The translations under genes were made by a program, and so were the position numbers. Positions 58,236 to 64,000 of a DNA stretch of 64,000 nucleotides are shown piece after piece. A model generated the notes under the pieces. It saw only the letters and a list, made by a program, of their open reading frames with translations. It was not told the origin of the DNA and searched no databases. The first letter of the stretch is position 1. Each line of letters begins with the position of its first letter. The DNA is taken from assembly GCA_902727935.1 (NCBI GenBank), contig CACVAX010000059.1, positions 62,001 through 126,000 on the forward strand. The letters are read 5' to 3'. The DNA comes from an uncultured Sulfurovum sp. (GTDB taxonomy: Bacteria > Campylobacterota > Campylobacteria > Campylobacterales > Sulfurovaceae).

Positions 58236-59585
58236 ATGGTTTTATTTTCTACATCTAGGTCATTAAAAAATGAGGAAATTTCACTCTTAGCTATTATTGA
58301 GGTTATTTTTGCAGTTGGAGTTTATTGGGGAATTGCTATTTATTATAATATATATTGGCATATTATATTAAGTATATCCATTGTTCCTTTTCTTTTATTA
58401 CAATCAAAACAATCAATTGAACTTTCATTAGATAAATTTCACAGTTATAGCCTCGCTTCTAATAAAACACTATTTTTTAGTTTATTTATACTTTTACCAT
58501 TATTCTCTTTAGGTAATATTTTTTATTTTAAATTAGACTATATATTATTATGGATTTTTTCAATTATTATTGTGTGTTTTTATATAATTTTAATTTTTGC
58601 TATATTAGTTTTTGGGCTATCAAATTTAAAAATAGAAAGTAGAATAGAACTTGCTTCGACGATGAGTAGTTTATATTATTCTTTTATTAAAATAATTCTA
58701 GATCTTCTTGATTCTATTAGAGCAAAAGTAGTAGGAACTATTTTAAACTTACGTTATGGATATATGAATATTACATCAAATTGGTTTAGACGGACATTTC
58801 TTATGGATATGGTTTCCGTACCAGAAATTATTACAGGTATAGAAAATGATACAAAATCTGAGAGTAGAACTTTTAAAGTATCTAAAACATGGCATTATAT
58901 AGTAGTAAAAAAAGAAGTGTACTATGAAAGTTTAAAAGAATATGATATTAAGATGATGTGGGCATTTAAAATTTCTTCTATTATTCAATTAATAGGAATT
59001 TATTTCATTACTTTAGTTTATCGCATAAGTATTAAGTCAACATTTTGGTTTTACTATCCATTAATTTTAGTTATTAAAAAGCCAAATTTAACAACCAGTC
59101 AAGATATAGGAGTGTTTTTATCACGACAATATGAAACTGTACTTGCAAAGATAGGACTATTAGTCTCAATAGGGTCTTTAAGTATGTTTATTTTTAAGAA
59201 TTTAAAGGTTTTTGAGTGGCTTCCTATTGAAAGTTCTCCTATTAAACCTTTTCTCTTATTATTTTATATTGATTATTCAGCACTTGAAAATTGGAAAATT
59301 ATTCATTTAGTGTTATCCCTTTTAATAGTGGTGTTGTATTTATATTCAGACTGGATTAAAAAGCCTTATACTTTAAATAATAAACCTCTTAAAAAAGATA
59401 TTAATGTAAAAACAATTATTTATCTTAATAACATAAAGAATTTGTTATTAAATTTATACCTTATATGTGCATTTATATATGTTAATAGTTTTTTTAAAAT
59501 TTTGGAATATAATTATGTACCAAGTTTTTTAAATGGTTTTTTTGTAAAATTATTGGAGCTAGTAAGATATGTACCATTTAATTAA
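58236..59585 (+). CDS. Polytopic membrane protein of unknown function, inserted in the mod operon
   Basis: A 449-residue protein, markedly more AT-rich than its neighbours. Several hydrophobic segments lie in the first 130 residues ('LAIIEVIFAVGVYWGIAIYY', 'TLFFSLFILLPLFSLGNIFYF', 'YILLWIFSIIIVCFYIILIFAILVFG'), then a polar central part with 'LRYGYMNITSNWFRRTFLMDMVSVPEIITGIEND', and further helices to the end. The 'NW-R...D....PEI--GIE' phrase recalls uncharacterised bacterial membrane proteins, but I cannot name a family. It follows the PIN toxin by 28 bases and precedes modB by 32 bases. It may be cargo carried with the toxin-antitoxin pair. Confidence 0.7.
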   Translation: MVLFSTSRSLKNEEISLLAIIEVIFAVGVYWGIAIYYNIYWHIILSISIVPFLLLQSKQSIELSLDKFHSYSLASNKTLFFSLFILLPLFSLGNIFYFKLDYILLWIFSIIIVCFYIILIFAILVFGLSNLKIESRIELASTMSSLYYSFIKIILDLLDSIRAKVVGTILNLRYGYMNITSNWFRRTFLMDMVSVPEIITGIENDTKSESRTFKVSKTWHYIVVKKEVYYESLKEYDIKMMWAFKISSIIQLIGIYFITLVYRISIKSTFWFYYPLILVIKKPNLTTSQDIGVFLSRQYETVLAKIGLLVSIGSLSMFIFKNLKVFEWLPIESSPIKPFLLLFYIDYSALENWKIIHLVLSLLIVVLYLYSDWIKKPYTLNNKPLKKDINVKTIIYLNNIKNLLLNLYLICAFIYVNSFFKILEYNYVPSFLNGFFVKLLELVRYVPFN

Positions 59586-59617
59586 TATTATTTTAGAGTT
59601 AGAGAAAGATAGATAAC

Positions 59618-60274
59618 ATGTTAGAAACCCTAAAAACCCTAGACCTAACTCCATTCTTACTATCTTTCAAACTAGCAGGAATAACAACTATCATCCTATT
59701 TCTTCTAAGTTTACCACTAGCATGGTACTTATCTCAAACAAAGTCAAAAGTAAAACCATTTATTGAAGCCATAACAGCTTTACCGATTGTGTTACCACCT
59801 TCTGTTTTAGGTTTTTATATATTAGTGGTTTTTGCAGAGGTAGATTTAAACTTTACATTTACAGGCTTGGTGATTGCTTCTTGTTTTTACTCTTTGCCTT
59901 TTATGGTACAGCCTTTACAAGGTGGGTTTGAGAGTTTGAATAAAAATATGTTGGAAGCTTCGTACATAGCAGGTAAAAGTAAAATAATCACACTTTTTAG
60001 AGTGGCTTTACCCAATAGTAAACCAGCATTACTTACGGCACTTATTATTACGTTTGCTCATACGGTAGGAGAGTTTGGGGTGATATTGATGATAGGTGGG
60101 AGTATCCCAAATGAAACAAAGGTAGCCTCTATTGCTATTTATGAAATGGTGGAGATTATGGACTATAGTACAGCACATATTTACTCAGCTATTATGCTAC
60201 TCATAAGTTTTGTGGTGCTTGTTTCTGTTTATTTTTTTAACCATACACAAAAACGTATAGGTGGGTTTAACTAA
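59618..60274 (+). CDS. modB: Molybdate ABC transporter permease
   Basis: A 218-residue inner-membrane permease with about five helices. The coupling loop 'EASYIAGKSKIITLFRVALPNSKPALLTA' holds the EAA motif that contacts ModC, and 'ALPIVLPPSVLGFYILVVF' is typical. ModB carries molybdate from ModA across the inner membrane. Its stop overlaps the modC start by one base (TAATG). It is separated from modA by the inserted module, so its transcription may depend on read-through or another promoter. Confidence 0.94.
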   Translation: MLETLKTLDLTPFLLSFKLAGITTIILFLLSLPLAWYLSQTKSKVKPFIEAITALPIVLPPSVLGFYILVVFAEVDLNFTFTGLVIASCFYSLPFMVQPLQGGFESLNKNMLEASYIAGKSKIITLFRVALPNSKPALLTALIITFAHTVGEFGVILMIGGSIPNETKVASIAIYEMVEIMDYSTAHIYSAIMLLISFVVLVSVYFFNHTQKRIGGFN

Positions 60275-61089
60275 TGCTACGTATTGACATAAAGAAACAA
60301 CTTCATGGTTCAAATGGGGTAATGAATTTAAATATTAATTGTTCTATTAAAGAAGGAGAGTTTGTAGCTATCTCTGGGAAAAGTGGTTCAGGGAAGACAA
60401 CTTTTTTACGCATATTAGCAGGGCTTGAAGAAGCAGAAGGAACTATGAATATTAGTGAAGAAGTTTGGTTGAAGGGTAAGAAAGCTTTAGCTCCACAAAA
60501 AAGAAACATAGGATTTGTTTTTCAAGACTATGCTTTGTTTGAAAACATGACGGTAGAAGAGAATTTACTATTTGTAAAAGAGGATAAAAAATTAGCAAAC
60601 TATCTTTTGGAGGTGACAGAGCTTAGTAAGTTAAAAACAAAATTACCAAAAAGCCTTTCTGGTGGTCAAAAACAACGTGTTGCACTTTGTAGAGCCATGA
60701 TGAATCGACCACAACTTTTATTGTTAGATGAACCCCTTTCAGCACTTGATTCTGCGATGCGTTATAAATTACAAGATGAGATATTGCAATTACATAAAGA
60801 GTTTGGAACAACCACAATTATGGTGAGTCATGATGCCAGTGAAATTTATCGTTTGGCTTCTCGTGTGCTAGTTCTTGAAAATGGAAAGATAGTTGATGAT
60901 GGAACAGCAAAAGAGGTGATGATGGGAAAAAAAAATCTTTTAGAAGGAGAACTTTTAGAATTGCGAGAGGATAATGTGGCTACTGTATTAGTAGGACAGC
61001 AACTCATAGAAGTAGCTTTTTCTAAAGAAGAAACAGAAAAACTACAAATTGGAGATTTTGTTAGTTTAGTAAGTCATAAAAATCTTTAG
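60274..61089 (+). CDS. modC: Molybdate ABC transporter ATPase
   Basis: A 271-residue ABC ATPase with Walker A 'GKSGSGKTT', Q-loop 'GFVFQDYALFENMTVEENLLF', signature 'SLSGGQKQRVALCRAM' and Walker B 'LLLLDEPLSALD'. The short C-terminal part (about 220-270) looks like one reduced TOBE-type domain, which makes the protein shorter than E. coli ModC (352). It powers molybdate import with ModB. Its last 29 bases overlap the convergent RluA-type gene. Confidence 0.93.
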   Translation: MLRIDIKKQLHGSNGVMNLNINCSIKEGEFVAISGKSGSGKTTFLRILAGLEEAEGTMNISEEVWLKGKKALAPQKRNIGFVFQDYALFENMTVEENLLFVKEDKKLANYLLEVTELSKLKTKLPKSLSGGQKQRVALCRAMMNRPQLLLLDEPLSALDSAMRYKLQDEILQLHKEFGTTTIMVSHDASEIYRLASRVLVLENGKIVDDGTAKEVMMGKKNLLEGELLELREDNVATVLVGQQLIEVAFSKEETEKLQIGDFVSLVSHKNL

Positions 61090-61921
61090 GAGCATCTACT
61101 TCAAACGTAATATTTTTTTTCTTTGTTGGGTGAAAAATGGTTAGTTTTGTGGCGTGTAATCCCATTCTGTCACCTTTTTTGTAATTTTTTCCATAACGTT
61201 CATCACCTAAAATATAGTTACCCATCCAGCTCATGTGGGCTCTAATTTGATGTTGTCTACCTGTTTCAATGTGAACTTCAAGTAATGATTTATTATTTTT
61301 AGACTCTTTTAGCTGATAGTGCGTGAGTGCAGGTTTTGCTTTTGGGTCTTTTCCCACATGCATTTTATATTCTTTGTCATCTAAGCGTAAAGGTTGATTG
61401 ATGCTTCCTTTTTCTTCTTTAGGTGTTCCCTTGACAATGGCTAGATAAATTTTTTCTGCATCACTCCATTTACCCATGGTACTTTCTCGAAGTTCTCGCG
61501 AGGTAGCAAAAAGTAAAATACCAGAAGTTTCACGGTCAAGACGATGTACGGGGATGAGGTCTGGACTTTTTCTGTTTTTAGTGAGTTGTTTTCGTAAAAT
61601 AGCCAAAGCATGTTCTTTATTTTCCTGTTTATTTCCAACAGAAAGCAGACCAGCTGGTTTGTTAATGGCTATGAGTTCATTGTCTTGATAGATGATTTCT
61701 AAACTATTGAGAGGTGCTAATGATTTTTTTTGAACCACACCCACTTCTACAATATCATTAATATTTAGAGGAAAATCAAACTTAGTGGTACTTTTACCAT
61801 TAACAGCGATAGAATTATTTTTAAGACGTTCTTTGACTTTCTTTTTTGACCAAGTATGAAGTACGGAAAATAAAAAATTTAGAAGTTTGTCATCTTTTTG
61901 TACGGTGAATCGTTCTATCAT
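61061..61921 (-). CDS. RluA-family pseudouridine synthase
   Basis: A 286-residue enzyme with an N-terminal S4 RNA-binding domain (1-60) and a catalytic domain with Asp129 in 'PVHRLDRETSGILLFA'. 'IYQDNELIAINKPAGLLSVG' and 'LLEVHIETGRQHQIRAHM' complete the RluA signature. It isomerises uridine in rRNA or tRNA; the RluA/RluC/RluD-type target cannot be told by eye. It is convergent with modC and overlaps its end by 29 bases. Confidence 0.93.
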   Translation of the reverse strand: MIERFTVQKDDKLLNFLFSVLHTWSKKKVKERLKNNSIAVNGKSTTKFDFPLNINDIVEVGVVQKKSLAPLNSLEIIYQDNELIAINKPAGLLSVGNKQENKEHALAILRKQLTKNRKSPDLIPVHRLDRETSGILLFATSRELRESTMGKWSDAEKIYLAIVKGTPKEEKGSINQPLRLDDKEYKMHVGKDPKAKPALTHYQLKESKNNKSLLEVHIETGRQHQIRAHMSWMGNYILGDERYGKNYKKGDRMGLHATKLTIFHPTKKKNITFEVDAPKDFYDLLN

Positions 61922-62080
61922 GGGTTACCTTTTGTAATTTATGGCGAATTATAGCACCTTTCTAAATAAGTTTATTAGAGGTATTGATTTGCAAAATAGT
62001 GACAATAGTAACCAATTTTTAACATAACTTACAATATACTTACGCATAAACTTTAATATATTATAGTAAAGGAAACTTAA

Positions 62081-62602
62081 ATGTATAAAAAAATATTCAT
62101 ACTGGCTTTTATGTCGATGTCCACACTTTATGCTGCAGAAGATTTTTCATCAGAAAGGTTACTTGGAATTGAAGTAGGTTACACAACTACCGTTACTAAT
62201 GGAGATGGTACACAAAGAACAGAACGTGACGCTGAAGTGGGTGTAAGAATTGGTGCACAAAATGATGATTGGAGAACAACCCTTTCAGCACGTTTTATGA
62301 AATCTGGTGGTAGAGACTATCAGAAGATTATGTTAGATTTTGACCATTTTGTATGGGAGAGTTTGTATGAAACGGATCAAGTTGTCTTTAAACCTTATTT
62401 AGGGGGACATGCTGGTTGGTTAAGGTATACAGATGATATCTCTTTAAGTGACAATGGTTTTGCTTATGGTGGTCAGGTGGGCTTGGCTCTAAATGTACTC
62501 AAAGAAGTAGATTTTGACTTAGCTTATAAATATACCGTGACAGATATGGAGATGGTAGATAATTTTGGCTCTTTTGTATTGGGTGTAAACTACATTTATT
62601 AA
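62081..62602 (+). CDS. Small outer-membrane beta-barrel protein
   Basis: A 173-residue exported protein (signal peptide ending 'STLYA') built of alternating beta strands such as 'LLGIEVGYTTTVTN', 'VGVRIGAQNDDWRTTLSARFMK', 'FKPYLGGHAGWLRYTD' and 'FAYGGQVGLALNVL', ending with 'FGSFVLGVNYIY', a terminal aromatic typical of barrels. It resembles OmpA/OMP_b-brl-type eight-stranded barrels. AAGGAAAC precedes the start. A strong terminator hairpin follows, so it is monocistronic. Confidence 0.82.
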   Translation: MYKKIFILAFMSMSTLYAAEDFSSERLLGIEVGYTTTVTNGDGTQRTERDAEVGVRIGAQNDDWRTTLSARFMKSGGRDYQKIMLDFDHFVWESLYETDQVVFKPYLGGHAGWLRYTDDISLSDNGFAYGGQVGLALNVLKEVDFDLAYKYTVTDMEMVDNFGSFVLGVNYIY

Positions 62603-62613
62603 ACATCTCTTTC

Positions 62614-62639
62614 TTAAAGAACATTTTTTTGTTCTTTAA
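62614..62639 (+). terminator. Terminator hairpin after the barrel gene
   Basis: Ten-base arms TTAAAGAACA and TGTTCTTTAA pair perfectly around a 6-T loop, 11 bases after the stop, followed by CCCTCTTTTTC. It is a convincing intrinsic terminator. Confidence 0.65.
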
Positions 62640-62705
62640 CCCTCTTTTTCTTAACTTTTCACTATACTTTTAGCAATAATTTTTACCATAAATAGGCCTA
62701 TACAG

Positions 62706-63956
62706 ATGATTGATTTAAAATATTTACAAAAAAACTTTGATGAAGCCAGTGCTAAATTCATTAAAAAAGGTGTTGACACAGAGACACTTAAAAACTTAAA
62801 AGAGCTTTTTGGAACATTGAAAGAGAAAAATGCCATCCTTGAAGAGGCTAAAGCAGAGCAAAATAAAATGTCTAAACTTTTTGGTGCGTACATGCGTGAA
62901 AAAAAAGATGTGACTGAGCTAAAGGCAAAAGTTGATGCTAAAAAAGATGAGATAGTAGGTTTACAAGAGAATGCAAGAGAAGCACAAATGGCTTTAGAAA
63001 ATGTTGCTTTAGCCATGCCTAACCTGCCTGATGATTCTGTTCCTGAAGGAGCTGATGAAGAAGACAATGTAGAACTCAAAAAAGTATTAGAACCTAAAAC
63101 TTTTACTTTCGAACCTAAAGAGCATTGGGCATTAGCTGAAATAAATGGTTGGATAGAGTTTGATCGAGGGGTAAAATTGGCTAAAAGTCGTTTTGCTGTA
63201 CTGCGTGGAGATGCAGCTCGAATGGAACGTGCTTTAATCAATTTCTTTTTAGATATGAATCGTCAAAAAGGTTTTGAAGAGGTTTATGTACCTTTTATTA
63301 ATAATGCTACCATGCTCGAAGGTACAGGACAGTTACCAAAGTTTGAAGATGATTTATTTAAGATAGAGGGTGAAGATTTATACTTAATTCCCACAGCAGA
63401 AGTACCTTTAACCAATCTTTATAATGATGAAATTTTAACAGTTAAAGAGTTACCTATTTTATTGACAGCTTATACGCCATGTTTTAGAAAAGAAGCTGGT
63501 TCAGCAGGGCGTGATACACGTGGAATGATACGTCAGCATCAGTTTGATAAAGTCGAGATGGTTGCCATTACCACACCAGAGCAAAGTGAAGAAATGTTTA
63601 AGATGATGGTAGACAATGCTTCAGACATTTTAACCCAACTTGAACTTCCACACAGAGTAGTTCAGCTTTGTGGTGGAGACCTTGGCTTTTCAGCTGCTAC
63701 AACCATTGATCTTGAAGTTTGGCTTCCAGGGCAAAATAAGTACAGAGAGATTTCATCTATTTCAAATACACGTGATTTTCAAGCCCGAAGAGCAAAGATT
63801 CGTTATAAAGAGGGAAAGAAAAATGTATTGGTAAATACGCTAAATGGTTCAGCATTGGCTGTGGGGCGTACATTGGTGGCAATTATGGAAAATTACCAAA
63901 ATGAAGATGGTACTATTGAGATTCCTGAAGTTTTAAAGCCTTATATGGGTAGGTAG
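62706..63956 (+). CDS. serS: Seryl-tRNA synthetase
   Basis: A 416-residue class II synthetase. The N-terminal coiled-coil arm (about 25-105, '[34 protein letters not shown]') contacts the long variable arm of tRNA-Ser. Motif 2 is '[26 protein letters not shown]', and motif 3 is '[22 protein letters not shown]'. '[14 protein letters not shown]' forms the substrate pocket. The length is typical. A start at ATG 62706 fits the family. It is the last complete gene in the window. Confidence 0.97.
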   Translation: MIDLKYLQKNFDEASAKFIKKGVDTETLKNLKELFGTLKEKNAILEEAKAEQNKMSKLFGAYMREKKDVTELKAKVDAKKDEIVGLQENAREAQMALENVALAMPNLPDDSVPEGADEEDNVELKKVLEPKTFTFEPKEHWALAEINGWIEFDRGVKLAKSRFAVLRGDAARMERALINFFLDMNRQKGFEEVYVPFINNATMLEGTGQLPKFEDDLFKIEGEDLYLIPTAEVPLTNLYNDEILTVKELPILLTAYTPCFRKEAGSAGRDTRGMIRQHQFDKVEMVAITTPEQSEEMFKMMVDNASDILTQLELPHRVVQLCGGDLGFSAATTIDLEVWLPGQNKYREISSISNTRDFQARRAKIRYKEGKKNVLVNTLNGSALAVGRTLVAIMENYQNEDGTIEIPEVLKPYMGR

Positions 63957-64000
63957 ATAGAGATATGTAGTATCTACCTTGTAAATGATGGAGTTATACG

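Noticed and set aside
57519-59617. Insertion sequence or phage remnant in the mod operon
   Set aside because: No transposase, integrase, terminal inverted repeat or target duplication could be seen at the borders of the inserted block.
62651-63241. 196-codon frame opposite serS
   Set aside because: Antisense shadow of the SerRS coiled-coil arm; no start signal or family similarity.

Overview
The window is one continuous, gene-dense, AT-rich chromosomal stretch from a free-living member of the Campylobacterota (formerly Epsilonproteobacteria), most like the sulfur-oxidising Sulfurimonas/Sulfurovum group. The evidence is indirect but consistent: class II DAHP synthase, an ATP synthase a-subunit gene standing alone, metG followed by a conserved gene that also follows metG in Helicobacter and Campylobacter (from memory), isolated TATAAT -10 boxes without clear -35 boxes, a flavocytochrome-c-type sulfide dehydrogenase flavoprotein and a 12-heme cytochrome c. 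No rRNA, tRNA, CRISPR array, transposase or prophage was seen, and no gene-free stretch exceeds 300 bases.

Layout. 1-8771: two tandem giant secreted proteins on the minus strand (Calx-beta, propeller-like, SdrD-B-like, LamG and GEVED modules); the first runs off the left edge. 8985-21085: housekeeping genes bamD, lon, a thioredoxin-like lipoprotein, aroG (class II), nth, a SurA/PEB4-like foldase, fba, a DUF2339 membrane protein, a D-cysteine desulfhydrase-like enzyme and hisD. 21141-28358: mostly minus strand, with a receiver/ribbon-helix-helix regulator, a nitrilase-fold protein lacking its nucleophile, xseB, metX, a DsbC-like protein, metY, a transglutaminase-like protein, ridA, a small lipoprotein and a ThiF-like protein. 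28453-32526: S4-domain protein, trpD, tsaE, lptB, atpB, a small membrane protein and thiE.

32448-38265 is a type I restriction-modification island (hsdM, hsdS, a RelB/DinJ-type antitoxin without a toxin, hsdR) whose hsdR is broken by an internal deletion plus frameshift. 38371-49879 is a redox and sensing stretch: a hydrolase lipoprotein, a DUF2459 protein, trxC, a two-component pair, a monoheme cytochrome c, metG and its conserved partner, a thioredoxin-like protein, two tandem DoxX-like proteins, a dodecaheme cytochrome c and a small membrane partner. 49967-56738: mlaF-like ABC ATPase, a DNA glycosylase, apaH, the sulfide dehydrogenase flavoprotein, an lpxH-like gene, perR, ahpC, a DUF4136 lipoprotein and a thioredoxin-like protein. 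56760-61089 is a molybdate ABC operon (modA ... modB modC) split by a PIN-domain toxin-antitoxin pair and an AT-rich polytopic membrane protein of unknown function. The window ends with an RluA-type pseudouridine synthase, a small outer-membrane barrel protein and serS.

The strongest leads are: the modA-[TA + unknown membrane protein]-modBC insertion; the 12-heme cytochrome c next to paired DoxX proteins; a dispersed palindrome present four times, twice starting within the stop codon of a gene and twice as an inverted pair between hsdM and hsdS; the decayed hsdR with a neighbouring orphan antitoxin; the receiver-RHH regulator with candidate operators; and the nitrilase-fold pseudoenzyme. No single wholly new system is proven. 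All domain calls were made by eye without database searches.
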